Part shown: positions 1 to 7,974 of the stretch, piece after piece | Layout of the letters: each line of letters starts with the position of its first letter | How positions within the stretch are numbered: position 1 is the first letter of the stretch | NCBI GenBank assembly: GCA_017403185.1 | Contig: JAFQON010000036.1 | Location: 186,001 to 250,000, forward strand | DNA length: 64,000 bases | Source: Clostridia bacterium | GTDB lineage: Bacteria > Bacillota > Clostridia > Oscillospirales > Acutalibacteraceae | Direction: 5' to 3' | Made by a program: the position numbers and the translations under genes | The notes under the pieces: model-generated | Told to the model about the DNA's origin: nothing | The model's input: only the letters and a program-made list of their open reading frames with translations | The model's database searches: none

Positions 1-596
1 CAATCGCTTGATGCGGGGTGAGCAAGCACGGCAATGCCGCCTGCTTCGTGAACAGCCTCAATAACCTCAGAGGGCTCGGGATAGCTCACCTTGACAAGCA
101 CATTTTCGCTGCTTTCGGGTGAGAAAAGCTCGTGATAAAGCTCGCCGTAAACCCTGTCCGTAACACCGCATTCAATAAGAGCGTGCATTATATGCTGCTC
201 AAAAACCGCCGTTGCGCCCGTTGCACACTTAAGCACAAGCTCGGGAGTGATCGGGTATTTGCGTGCAACCTTGAGGGTCATAAGCTGGCTTGCTTTTTTT
301 CTCTGAACAATATTTCTGTGGCAAAGACCCTCAAGCCTGTCAGGGCTGTCGCTCAGATAGCAGAGAATCTCAACATATTTATCTCTTTTTGAATCATAGG
401 ATGAAATTTCAACGCCGGGGATAACCGTTATGCCTCTGCGTTCGCCTATAATTTTTCCTCTGACAGTGCCTGCCTGACAGTCTCTGTCAGTTATGGCAAT
501 GGTGGTTACACCTTTTTTCTGAGCAAGAACAATAAGGTCGTCAATACCCATTGAACTGTCAGAAAGCTTGGTGTGGCAATGCAAATCAGCCGGCAT
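1..596 (-). CDS. PHP-domain metal-dependent phosphoesterase (3' end cut by window)
   Basis: Reading the minus strand from ATG at 596 gives an uninterrupted frame to the window edge (about 198 residues). It opens MPADLHCHTKLSDSS, the HxH metal motif that begins PHP phosphoesterases. A GVEISS motif lies near residue 58 and LAHP near the truncated end, both further PHP metal-site segments. A purine-rich site (GGAGAGGG, 603-610) precedes the ATG. The family includes nucleoside-phosphate (TrpH/YciV-like) phosphoesterases and polymerase-linked PHP domains; the short start without other domains favours a stand-alone TrpH-like enzyme. The exact substrate cannot be told. It is transcribed divergently from mnmA. 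Confidence 0.85.
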   Translation of the reverse strand, partial: MPADLHCHTKLSDSSMGIDDLIVLAQKKGVTTIAITDRDCQAGTVRGKIIGERRGITVIPGVEISSYDSKRDKYVEILCYLSDSPDRLEGLCHRNIVQRKKASQLMTLKVARKYPITPELVLKCATGATAVFEQHIMHALIECGVTDRVYGELYHELFSPESSENVLVKVSYPEPSEVIEAVHEAGGIAVLAHPASSD

Positions 597-672
597 AAAT
601 ATCCCTCTCCTTCAAAAATAACTTCAAATTTAACCGAAGTTAAAAAAACCGCATATTCGCCTAATATACATA

Positions 673-701
673 ATTATACATCACTAAATTTTTTTCTGCA
701 A
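673..701 (-). promoter_or_regulatory. Sigma-A-type promoter for the PHP gene
   Basis: On the minus strand TTGCAG (701-696) and TATAAT (678-673) are separated by 17 bases, about 80 bases upstream of the PHP start. The rest of the 597-869 gap holds the divergent mnmA promoter and leader. Confidence 0.6.
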
Positions 702-780
702 GCATTTTTTGCGTTTTTTGTGCGATTTTATCCGTAAAAACCTTCTATTTTCCGTATTGCTATTTTAATTGAGAAAATAG

Positions 781-820
781 TGTGATATAATAAAAAAACA
801 GCGGGAGCAAAATGCCCCGC
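781..820 (+). promoter_or_regulatory. Extended -10 promoter and 5' leader hairpin of mnmA
   Basis: TGTGATATAAT at 781-791 is a TG-extended -10 with no good -35. The predicted start near 797 is followed at once by a GC-rich hairpin (arms GCGGG/CCCGC, 801-820), so the mRNA would begin with a stem. The same 11-mer recurs at 8857, 10449 and 49741. Confidence 0.55.
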
Positions 821-869
821 CCTGCGTATTATCTATATCGGATTTTTGATTATAAACGGCGGTGATTTG

Positions 870-1907
870 GTGAAAAAGCTTGCGATAGGTCTCAGCGGAG
901 GAGTTGACAGCAGTGCTGCAGCGCACATTCTGCTTGAAAAGGGATATGATGTGACGGGAATTATTCTGCGCCTTAAGCCCGATAACGCCGCCGATGCCGA
1001 TATTGCCGATGCACAAAGAATTGCAGACAAGCTCGGCATTGAGCTTCATGTGATTGACCGTCGGGATTTTTTCAAAAAATCCGTTATAGACCCGTTTGTT
1101 GCCGAATACCTTGCCGCACGCACGCCCAACCCCTGCGTTGAATGCAATTATGCAATAAAATTCGGTGTTATGCTTGATTATGCGCTTGAAATCGGCTGCG
1201 ACGGCATTGCAACGGGTCATTACGCCAAAATTGAGGAATGCGGCGGCAGATTTTTGCTCAAACGCTCCGAAAGTGCCAAGGACCAGAGCTATTTTCTATA
1301 CAGACTCAATCAGTTTCAGCTTTCTCACTCGGTTTTTCCGCTTGAAGGGATGGAAAAATCCTTTATCCGCCAAAAAGCGGAGGAGGCGGGAATTCATGTT
1401 GCCGAAAAGCGTGACAGCCAGGAAATCTGCTTTGTGCCCAACGATGATTACATTGCCTACCTTGCATCACTCGGCATAACCTCGCCGAAGGGTGATTTTA
1501 TTGACCGCAGCGGCAATATTCTCGGCACTCACAACGGAATTATCAATTATACAATCGGTCAGCGCAAGGGTCTTGGAGCCTTTGGCAAGCCGATGTTTGT
1601 AACGGGTATCTCGGCGGAAGACAATACCGTCACGATAGGCGAAAACGGCAGCCAGTACAGCAGCGGAATGATTGCCGACAAGCTGAATTGGATTGCCCTT
1701 GACGGGCCTGACGCATCCGTGAGAGCGGATGTTAAAATACGCTTCAGGGCGAAGGAACAGCCCGCATTGATTACACCGAATTCAGACGGCACGGTAACGG
1801 TTATGTTTGATGAGCCTCAACGCTCCGTAACCCCCGGTCAGAGTGCCGTTTTCTATGACGGAAACACCGTGCTCGGCGGCGGAAGAATAATAAAGAGCCT
1901 TGTTTAA
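870..1907 (+). CDS. mnmA: tRNA-specific 2-thiouridylase MnmA
   Basis: MnmA is the ATP-dependent enzyme that thiolates U34 of tRNAs for Lys, Glu and Gln in the cytoplasm. The product starts with the PP-loop motif GLSGGVDSS near residues 6-14, carries the catalytic NPCVECN cysteine near residue 89 and the second active-site cysteine in SQEICFVP near 187, and keeps TGHYA and the TIGQRKGLG segment typical of the family. At about 345 residues it is slightly short but complete. The frame is open from TTG 846, but GTG 870 fits the conserved N-terminus and follows GGTGAT, so I use GTG 870. It is a single-gene unit ending in a shared terminator. Confidence 0.95.
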   Translation: MKKLAIGLSGGVDSSAAAHILLEKGYDVTGIILRLKPDNAADADIADAQRIADKLGIELHVIDRRDFFKKSVIDPFVAEYLAARTPNPCVECNYAIKFGVMLDYALEIGCDGIATGHYAKIEECGGRFLLKRSESAKDQSYFLYRLNQFQLSHSVFPLEGMEKSFIRQKAEEAGIHVAEKRDSQEICFVPNDDYIAYLASLGITSPKGDFIDRSGNILGTHNGIINYTIGQRKGLGAFGKPMFVTGISAEDNTVTIGENGSQYSSGMIADKLNWIALDGPDASVRADVKIRFRAKEQPALITPNSDGTVTVMFDEPQRSVTPGQSAVFYDGNTVLGGGRIIKSLV

Positions 1908-1921
1908 AAACAGGGCTCTTT
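1892..1921. terminator. Bidirectional terminator between mnmA and the PBP gene
   Basis: Eleven paired positions (AAAGAGCCTTG with CAGGGCTCTTT, one G-T pair) around an A/T loop that contains the mnmA stop codon. T-rich sequence flanks it on both strands, suiting the convergent genes. Confidence 0.8.
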
Positions 1922-1931
1922 ATTGTTTGAA

Positions 1932-3302
1932 TCATTCTGTATAGTTTTCCAGAAAATACTGCATCACTTTGTTTGAAACCTCGGATGCCTTGCCCGAACC
2001 GTAGCCGCCGTGCTCCGCAATGCAGATAACGGCAAGCGGCAGGTCCTCCCTTTGCGAATAGCCTGCAAACCATGAGTGGCTTTTTGCTCCGTCAACCTGT
2101 GCCGTGCCCGTTTTGCCGCACATCTGCAGGTTTTCAAACTTCCAATCGCCGTATTTATCCTCAACATTTGAGCGAAGCAGAGCATCAAGCTGCTTTGCCG
2201 TTTCGGGGTTTATTTTTACCGCCGTTTCGGGCAGCCTGCCAACTATCTGCGAAACGGTGCCGAGCGATTTCACTCTGTCAGGCGCATAGCCCGTGCCGTT
2301 GTTTGCGATTGCACCCATAATGCTCAGAAAATGAGCGGGATTCACAAGCGTTGTTGACTGACCTATGCCCGCCCAGCCGAGCTCGGCTTTGCTGTGCTTA
2401 TCGGGTGAAAAACGGCTTGTTACAAGGCGGATTTCCTTGGCATAAAGCTGAGAGCCGAAGCCCATGCTCTTTGCCGTTGCTTCAAGCTTATCCGCTCCGA
2501 GTTCAATTGAAATTTCAGCAAAGGCGCAGTTGCAGGATTCATTCATCGCCTTCTGAAAATCCACCTCGCCGTGCACGCCGTTGCAGATAACCGTGCCGTC
2601 ACCCGTTTCGTATTCGCCGTCGCAGTTAAAGGTGCGGCTGTATATATCGGGGATATTCTCAATTGCGCACGCAGCGGTGACTATTTTCATTATTGAGCCG
2701 GGAGTGTAAACGCCCGATACGAATTTATCAAGGAATACGCCGTCATATTTTTCGTTTGTCAGCAGACCGTCGGGGATGTTTTCGATATCGTATGTCGGCT
2801 TTGAAACGCTGCACAAAAGCTCGCCCGTTTTGTAATTATACACGGCAACAACGCCGTTATAATCGCCGAGAGCATTATATGCGATTTTGTTTGCCTCGCT
2901 GTCAATATTCAGGTTTATGCTTGTACCCGTGCCCGTCTGCTTGAGGGTGTATATTCCCTCAACCCGGCTGTAGCCCGAAAGCGTGTCACGGAAAAGATTG
3001 TGGGTGCCCGTTGAGATAAAGCCCGAGGTGTCGCCCACAACATGAAGCACGGATTTTCTCACGGTTGAATTATCGGCAAACAGCCTTTCGTTATCCGAGC
3101 TTTCGGCAAGCACAACGCCGTTGCGGTCATAAATCGTGCCTGCGTTGACAATGGTGCCGCTTGTGTAGATATGGCGGTTTGCCCTGTTTGACGCCCATTC
3201 GGGGCCGTTGAGCATAAGGCTTACAACAAGAACAACGACGCCCGCAAAGAAGGCGGCAATCAGCGCATAGATTATTCCTGCTCTTTTTGCTGTTATTCTC
3301 AT
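1932..3302 (-). CDS. Class B penicillin-binding protein (PbpA/FtsI-like transpeptidase)
   Basis: A 456-residue bitopic transpeptidase that would cross-link peptidoglycan outside the membrane. One membrane segment spans about residues 8-32. The transpeptidase motifs are all present: SxxK as S203-IM-K206, SxN as S256-C-N258 and KTGT at 397-400. The protein is shorter than classical PBP2/PBP3 because the N-terminal dimerization region is small, which resembles the PbpA group found next to FtsW genes in actinobacteria and some Clostridia. Its ATG overlaps the stop of the upstream FtsW/RodA gene by 4 bases (ATGA), so the two are translationally coupled and very likely form one SEDS-PBP synthase complex. 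Whether it serves elongation, division or spore development is not shown. Confidence 0.93.
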   Translation of the reverse strand: MRITAKRAGIIYALIAAFFAGVVVLVVSLMLNGPEWASNRANRHIYTSGTIVNAGTIYDRNGVVLAESSDNERLFADNSTVRKSVLHVVGDTSGFISTGTHNLFRDTLSGYSRVEGIYTLKQTGTGTSINLNIDSEANKIAYNALGDYNGVVAVYNYKTGELLCSVSKPTYDIENIPDGLLTNEKYDGVFLDKFVSGVYTPGSIMKIVTAACAIENIPDIYSRTFNCDGEYETGDGTVICNGVHGEVDFQKAMNESCNCAFAEISIELGADKLEATAKSMGFGSQLYAKEIRLVTSRFSPDKHSKAELGWAGIGQSTTLVNPAHFLSIMGAIANNGTGYAPDRVKSLGTVSQIVGRLPETAVKINPETAKQLDALLRSNVEDKYGDWKFENLQMCGKTGTAQVDGAKSHSWFAGYSQREDLPLAVICIAEHGGYGSGKASEVSNKVMQYFLENYTE

Positions 3303-4621
3303 GCACTGCCCCCTTTCTTCCTCTTGGGAGGAGCCTTGTCAATCTGAATGTTTTTCACTTTTGGCGGCGTTTTTTTAACTGCGATATCCGGCTGAGGCGC
3401 CTTGAAGGGTGCACCTGCCGCACGGATATACGCAAGCAGGCCCCATGAGCACAGCATACTCGAGCCGCCTCTGCTCACAAACGGAAGGGTAACACCCGTG
3501 AGAGGCAGCAAATCCGTTATGCCGAAAACATTGAGCGAGAGCTGAAAAAGCATCATGCCTGCCGCACCCACGGCAGCAATTGCATAAAAGGTTGATGCAG
3601 AGGATTTGGCAGATTTTATTGCAAAAAAAGCAATTCCCGCAAAGCTCAGCAGCACGGCGATGCCTAAAATAATACCCATTTCTTCGCATATCAGACCAAA
3701 AACGAGGTCGGTTGATGCCGCATAAATATCACGCAGCTTGCCCTCGCCGATTCCGAGCCCGAAAAGTCCGCCGCTTGCAGAATAGATAAGCACCCTTGTC
3801 TGCTGATAGCCCGTGGTGTCGATATAATCCCACACATGGCGGTAGGCGGCAAAGCGATTTGCAACATAGGGCTTGAAATATATAATAAGCATTGCGCCCA
3901 TGAGCGCAACGGTGCAGATGAGCACGATTGTTCTTATGTTGCCCGAGCGCATGAAAGCGATGAGCACGAAGGTGAAAAAGAATATCAGCGCAGTGCCGAA
4001 ATCCCGCATCAGAAAGAGTGCGCCGACACAGCCGAGCGAGAAAATTACATATTTTGTGAGGCTCGTGATTGAAAGAAGCTTTTCGAGCGACACGGCGCCG
4101 ACGAGAATAAAGGTGATTTTGACAAGCTCCGAGGGCTGAATTGAGAAAAATCCGAGGTCAATCCAGTTGAGTGTGCCGTTGACGGTCTGCGCAAGCACAA
4201 GGTTTGCTGCAAGCACCGCAACCGAGCCGACTGCGGCAGGGTAACGCAGAATTCCCGCAACATGAACATCCTTTATCAGCAGCAGCATTATCAGATAAAC
4301 AGCAAGACCCATGCCGATTGCGATAAGCTGCTTTAACGCATAGCTTTCGCTGAAGCTTGCGCATACCGTAAGCCCGATTCCCGAAAGGAAGAAGGCAATT
4401 GCCTCAAGCTCAAAATAGTCATTGTCGGTGACAAGGTTGCCGATAAGCATATAAAGCCATTCTGCCGCAATGTAGCCGAAGAAAATATATACAAGATTCA
4501 TATTCAGCTCTTCATCCCTGCACAGAACGCAGGCGGCACTCAGAAGCTGAAATGCCGTCATCATAAGCATCACCGTTATCTGCTTGAAACGGGGCTGCTT
4601 TTTTTCTTTTGTTGCAGTCAC
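3299..4621 (-). CDS. SEDS-family peptidoglycan glycosyltransferase (FtsW/RodA/SpoVE)
   Basis: A polytopic membrane protein with about ten hydrophobic segments and the SEDS signature near the C-terminus (LPLTGVTLPFVSRGGSS), as in FtsW, RodA and SpoVE. SEDS proteins polymerize lipid II with a partner class B PBP, encoded here immediately downstream. The frame extends to TTG or ATG codons near 4681, but GTG 4621 is preceded by GGGAGGTGAG at correct spacing and gives the N-terminus VTATKEKKQ, so I choose it. The C-terminal tail is lysine/proline-rich and cytoplasmic. FtsW, RodA and SpoVE cannot be separated from sequence alone. Confidence 0.93.
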   Translation of the reverse strand: MTATKEKKQPRFKQITVMLMMTAFQLLSAACVLCRDEELNMNLVYIFFGYIAAEWLYMLIGNLVTDNDYFELEAIAFFLSGIGLTVCASFSESYALKQLIAIGMGLAVYLIMLLLIKDVHVAGILRYPAAVGSVAVLAANLVLAQTVNGTLNWIDLGFFSIQPSELVKITFILVGAVSLEKLLSITSLTKYVIFSLGCVGALFLMRDFGTALIFFFTFVLIAFMRSGNIRTIVLICTVALMGAMLIIYFKPYVANRFAAYRHVWDYIDTTGYQQTRVLIYSASGGLFGLGIGEGKLRDIYAASTDLVFGLICEEMGIILGIAVLLSFAGIAFFAIKSAKSSASTFYAIAAVGAAGMMLFQLSLNVFGITDLLPLTGVTLPFVSRGGSSMLCSWGLLAYIRAAGAPFKAPQPDIAVKKTPPKVKNIQIDKAPPKRKKGGSA

Positions 4622-4652
4622 ACACTCACCTCCCGCATTAATATATACTTTA

Positions 4653-4681
4653 ATTATATAACAATCGCTCTTGTCAATCAA
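4653..4681 (-). promoter_or_regulatory. Promoter of the ftsW-pbp operon
   Basis: Minus-strand TTGATT (4681-4676), 17-base spacer, TATAAT (4658-4653), about 30 bases upstream of the GTG start. Its -35 lies only 13 bases from the -35 of the divergent lipoprotein promoter. Confidence 0.65.
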
Positions 4682-4694
4682 GATGTTTTATTTA

Positions 4695-4723
4695 TTGACA
4701 ATATGAAACGGGGTATGTATAAT
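4695..4723 (+). promoter_or_regulatory. Consensus sigma-A promoter of the lipoprotein gene
   Basis: TTGACA (4695-4700), 17-base spacer, TATAAT (4718-4723): a perfect match to the vegetative consensus. Confidence 0.85.
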
Positions 4724-4776
4724 AATGGTAAACTATGGTAATAATAGAGCACATAAAAGAACAGGGGATGAACGGA

Positions 4777-5778
4777 ATGAAAATTTTCAGAAGAATTTCC
4801 GCTGCACTTCTTGCTGCCGTGATGCTTGTTTCCCTTGCCGCCTGCAACGGCAACACACCGGGTAACGACTCAACCTCGGCAACAGAAAGCACAACAAGCT
4901 ATATAAGAGAGACAAAAACACGGATTGCGACGCTCAGCGGTCCTCTCGGCATCGGCATTTCAAAGCTCGGTGCAGACCGTGACTATGCCTATGATGTGAA
5001 ATACCATGCCGATGCGCAGCAGGTTGTGTCGCTTCTCAAAAACGGCGAAACGGATATTGCCGTGCTCCCCGTGAACCTTGCCGCAAATGTTTACAACGAA
5101 ACAGACGGCGCAGTCAGAATTATCGCAGTCAACACACTCGGTGTGTTCCATATTCTTGAAAACGGCAAAGAAATCAAGAGCATAAACGACCTTAAGGGCA
5201 AAACCGTGTATGCCTTCGGTGAAGGCTCTCTCCCCGAATATCTGCTCAGCTCCGTTCTTGAAAGCAGCGGACTTAAGGGCAGTGTGAAGGTTGAATATAA
5301 GGAGGATTACTCCGAGATTGAAGAGCTTATGAACGAAGGCAAGGCGGATGTATGTATGCTCCCCGAGCCTTATGCCGCTGCCGTTGCCTCCTCCGCAGAG
5401 GGCGTAAGATATGCGCTTGACCTCTCGGATGAATGGGCAAATGCAAATGAAACTCCGTTTGTGCAGAGCGTGGTTGTTGCGAGAGCGGAATATATCGAAA
5501 GCAATGCGGAATACATTGAAACCTTCCTCATGCACAACGAGATTTCGGTGAACTTCCTCTCAGAGCTTCCCGAAGCGGGTGCTGCCGTGCTTGCTCAAAC
5601 GGGCAGCTTCAAAACAGCCGAAGAGGCTCAGGCTGCTCTTGCAGGCTGCAACCCCCGTTTTATCAGAGGGGAAGAGATGAAAACCGCACTGAACGCTGTG
5701 TTTGATATGCTTTATCAGGCGGATTCTGCTTTAATCGGCGGCAAAATGCCCGACGACGGAATATATTACGCAGGATAA
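4777..5778 (+). CDS. Lipoprotein substrate-binding protein, NMT1/SsuA-like ABC type
   Basis: From ATG 4777 the protein starts with a lipoprotein signal peptide ending in the lipobox LAAC (Cys23), so it should be anchored outside the membrane. The body is a type-2 periplasmic-binding fold like ThiY/NMT1 and SsuA: alternating segments such as ETDIAVLPVNLAANVYN and the hinge phrase INDLKGKTVYAFGEGSLPEYLL. The family binds small organic ligands (thiamine precursors, sulfonates, nitrate). No permease or ATPase gene is adjacent. It lies just upstream of a TPP riboswitch and thiT, hinting at a thiamine-related ligand, but the riboswitch has its own promoter downstream and does not control this gene. 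In-frame ATGs at 4735 and 4768 are less likely because AGGGGA (4764-4769) is spaced for 4777. Confidence 0.8.
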   Translation: MKIFRRISAALLAAVMLVSLAACNGNTPGNDSTSATESTTSYIRETKTRIATLSGPLGIGISKLGADRDYAYDVKYHADAQQVVSLLKNGETDIAVLPVNLAANVYNETDGAVRIIAVNTLGVFHILENGKEIKSINDLKGKTVYAFGEGSLPEYLLSSVLESSGLKGSVKVEYKEDYSEIEELMNEGKADVCMLPEPYAAAVASSAEGVRYALDLSDEWANANETPFVQSVVVARAEYIESNAEYIETFLMHNEISVNFLSELPEAGAAVLAQTGSFKTAEEAQAALAGCNPRFIRGEEMKTALNAVFDMLYQADSALIGGKMPDDGIYYAG

Positions 5779-5784
5779 ATTTTC

Positions 5785-5813
5785 TTGACAAAGAATGGAA
5801 ATAACAGTATAAT
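5785..5813 (+). promoter_or_regulatory. Consensus promoter of the riboswitch-thiT transcript
   Basis: TTGACA (5785-5790), 17-base spacer, TATAAT (5808-5813). Initiation would fall near 5820, directly before the TPP aptamer. Confidence 0.85.
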
Positions 5814-5816
5814 GCT

Positions 5817-5905
5817 GTTAACAAAGGGGTGCTGCCTCGGAGCGGCTGAGATTATACCCTCAAACCTGATCCCGATAATGCGGGCGTAGGAAAATAGCCT
5901 TAAGT
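5817..5905 (+). promoter_or_regulatory. TPP riboswitch aptamer (THI element)
   Basis: The conserved THI-box strings appear in order: GGGGTGC (5826-5832), GGCTGAGA, ACCC, AACCTGATC, GATAATGC and GGCGTAGG. The aptamer binds thiamine pyrophosphate in the nascent mRNA. Its 3' part CGGGCGTA (5881-5888) is complementary to TACGCCCG (5915-5922), which overlaps the left arm of the downstream terminator. This predicts an antiterminator without TPP and termination, hence thiT off, when TPP is bound. Confidence 0.95.
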
Positions 5906-5917
5906 GCAGATTTTTAC

Positions 5918-5953
5918 GCCCGATGCTTTTGCATCGGGCATTTTACTTTTTTT
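5918..5953 (+). terminator. Riboswitch-controlled intrinsic terminator
   Basis: Perfect 9-bp stem GCCCGATGC/GCATCGGGC (5918-5926 and 5931-5939) with a TTTT loop, followed by ATTTTACTTTTTTT. It is the expression platform for the TPP aptamer. Confidence 0.9.
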
Positions 5954-5969
5954 ATGAAGGGAGCATACT

Positions 5970-6551
5970 ATGTCACAAGGCATCAAAAAAACACAGGTGC
6001 TTGCCGAAAGCGCAATGATGGTTGCCCTTTCGCTTGCAGTATTTCTTGTTTCGGAATTTATACCGTGGCCTTTCGTCTACGGCGGCGGCTTCAGTATGTT
6101 CGGTCAAGTGCCGATAATTCTTGTTTCATACCGTCACGGCATCAAAAACGGATTGGCGGCATCAACCGTTCTTGCCCTTTTTGAAATGATTATGGGCTAT
6201 AAAAATTTTACTTATGTAACGGGCATTGCAGCTTATCTGATTGTTGCATTTGCGGATTACCTTATTGCCTTCGGCTGTCTTGGGCTCGGCGGAATGTTCA
6301 GAGGCAAATTCGGTGAAAAGCAGGCATCGGAGCTTGCGCTCGGCGGTGCGGTTGTGTGCATAATCAGATTTATCTGCCACTTTATCAGCGGAGTTACCGT
6401 GTGGAGCGGCTACTGCCCCGAGGGCACGGCGGTTGCGTGGTATTCCTTTGTGTATAACGGCTCATATATGGCAATCGAGCTTGTTTTAACCGTTATCGGA
6501 CTGCTTGCCGTGGGCAAATTGTTTAATCTGAAAAGGAAGAGTATTATATAA
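5970..6551 (+). CDS. thiT: ThiT, substrate-specific (S) component of an ECF thiamine transporter
   Basis: A 193-residue protein with about six membrane segments. It matches ThiT in the ligand-proximal YGGGFSMFGQVPIILVSYRHG segment, the DYLIAFGCLGLGG segment, and the C-terminal region with RFICHFISG and a YNGSYMAIE turn that includes thiamine-contacting residues. ThiT binds thiamine and works with the shared EcfA-EcfA'-EcfT energy-coupling module, which is not in this window, as expected for group II ECF transporters. ATG 5970 is preceded by AAGGGAG. Control by the upstream TPP riboswitch agrees with the assignment. Confidence 0.95.
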   Translation: MSQGIKKTQVLAESAMMVALSLAVFLVSEFIPWPFVYGGGFSMFGQVPIILVSYRHGIKNGLAASTVLALFEMIMGYKNFTYVTGIAAYLIVAFADYLIAFGCLGLGGMFRGKFGEKQASELALGGAVVCIIRFICHFISGVTVWSGYCPEGTAVAWYSFVYNGSYMAIELVLTVIGLLAVGKLFNLKRKSII

Positions 6552-6577
6552 AAAAGGGTCGGATTACCGACCCTTTT
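6552..6577. terminator. Bidirectional terminator between thiT and the membrane protein gene
   Basis: Perfect 11-bp stem AAAAGGGTCGG/CCGACCCTTTT with an ATTA loop. A and T runs flank the stem so it can act on both strands; the stop codon of the convergent gene lies inside it. Confidence 0.9.
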
Positions 6578-7634
6578 ATTGTTGCTCTTCCCGTATTTCG
6601 CAAAAATCAATGCTGCTAAGCATTTCGTTCAAATCGGGCAGGCTGTCTTCGCTGCAGTTTATCTCCGCAACATACCTGTCTCTGCGGATAAATCCGATAT
6701 ATCTGTCTTTGTATCGGCGCATAAACACCTCACAGTTTTCTTCCGTATGATGTGAATAAACACCGTCTGTCATTCGCTCTGTGCAGAAGGTCTCCGCACT
6801 TTCAACGCTGTCAAACAAATAAATATCGGCTGTCAGGCTTATTCGGTTGGTTGCCCGAAAGCTGTCAACAATAGTGTCATATCTGCTCTCCCAGAGTTCA
6901 GTTTCGAATACATATATATTAATTTCTTCAAGCACGTCTCTGTATCTCTGCATTTCGGCTGTCAGAGGGTCATTGCTTTTGGTTGTGCTTGGTATTTCGG
7001 TAACGGAGGTGTGTGTCTGATTATTATCAGGTTTCAGATCTATCTTACCATCAAAAAAAATTATAATAACTGCACCCGCAATGAAGAGTATGCACCACAC
7101 AGCAATAAAAATATACTGCGGAAGCCTTGACGGAACAAAACGGGATTTGCTTTTGTATTCTCCCGTTTTCCAATCCTCTGCATAGGATGCAAGCTTTTGC
7201 GATTCATAATCCGTTATATTCTTTTTGCCGAATTTGTCATAGTCGGGCTCTTTTGCAACCTTGTTATATATAATCCCCGCTATGAGGTATACAACACAGA
7301 GCACGGGCACCGCAGCAGCAAAGATGTTTACAACCCTTTCCAATGATGGCAAAGCAAGGCTGAAAAGCACAAGAATCTGCCCCGCCGCTGCAGGCAGAGT
7401 TCCGATATAGAACAAAGCGACGATTGCAAGAGTTTTAAAAGGATTCGGTGAGGAGTCAATAATCCAGCCCGTAGTGTTGTCTGTGCGCCTGCCGAAGCTG
7501 CTCAGCTCTCTGTGACGCTCAACATCCTCTTCTCTTTTATATGCAGAGCGATAAGCCGCTTTCCATACCCATTTCAGGCATCTGTCTGAAATAATCAGAA
7601 GAATAAAAAAATAAAATAATTTTACGATAAACAT
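6576..7634 (-). CDS. Uncharacterized membrane protein with exported C-terminal domain
   Basis: A 352-residue protein that I do not recognise. It has a hydrophobic N-terminus (about residues 3-20), a long hydrophobic pair near residues 65-125 and a further membrane segment near 180-200. A serine/threonine-rich linker (THTSVTEIPSTTKS) and a soluble C-terminal domain of about 140 residues follow, with several tyrosines and the sequence VESAETFCTERMTDG. The layout suggests the last domain lies outside the cell. ATG 7634 has GGAG at suitable spacing and its own promoter. It is monocistronic. Confidence 0.75.
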   Translation of the reverse strand: MFIVKLFYFFILLIISDRCLKWVWKAAYRSAYKREEDVERHRELSSFGRRTDNTTGWIIDSSPNPFKTLAIVALFYIGTLPAAAGQILVLFSLALPSLERVVNIFAAAVPVLCVVYLIAGIIYNKVAKEPDYDKFGKKNITDYESQKLASYAEDWKTGEYKSKSRFVPSRLPQYIFIAVWCILFIAGAVIIIFFDGKIDLKPDNNQTHTSVTEIPSTTKSNDPLTAEMQRYRDVLEEINIYVFETELWESRYDTIVDSFRATNRISLTADIYLFDSVESAETFCTERMTDGVYSHHTEENCEVFMRRYKDRYIGFIRRDRYVAEINCSEDSLPDLNEMLSSIDFCEIREEQQ

Positions 7635-7662
7635 GAGCTTTCTCCAATGAAATCTTTATTCT

Positions 7663-7691
7663 ATTTTATGCCTTATTTTTATGTCAGTCAA
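7663..7691 (-). promoter_or_regulatory. Promoter of the membrane protein gene
   Basis: Minus-strand TTGACT (7691-7686), 17-base spacer, TAAAAT (7668-7663), about 30 bases before ATG 7634. Confidence 0.7.
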
Positions 7692-7751
7692 CACAAAAGA
7701 GTCAATTTATGACAGTCTGTTCAAAATTTTTTAAAATTTTTTAAAAAAGGC

Positions 7752-7780
7752 TTGACAAATCATGATAAACAGTATATAAT
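7752..7780 (+). promoter_or_regulatory. Consensus promoter of the 5S rRNA gene
   Basis: TTGACA (7752-7757), 17-base spacer, TATAAT (7775-7780), about 37 bases before the 5S 5' end. Confidence 0.85.
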
Positions 7781-7816
7781 CATCAAGCATTCAAAAAACG
7801 CCGTTGCGTTTTTTTA

Positions 7817-7933
<117 letters not shown>

Positions 7934-7943
7934 CTTTTTAATT

Positions 7944-7973
7944 TAGCTGCCCAAGAGGGCGGCTATTTTTTTG
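7944..7973 (+). terminator. Terminator of the 5S rRNA gene
   Basis: Nine-bp stem TAGCTGCCC/GGGCGGCTA (one G-T pair) with an AAGA loop and a run of seven T. Confidence 0.9.
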
Positions 7974-7974
7974 T

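Noticed and set aside
4777-5778. Lipoprotein gene under TPP riboswitch control
   Set aside because: The aptamer is downstream of its stop codon and has its own consensus promoter.
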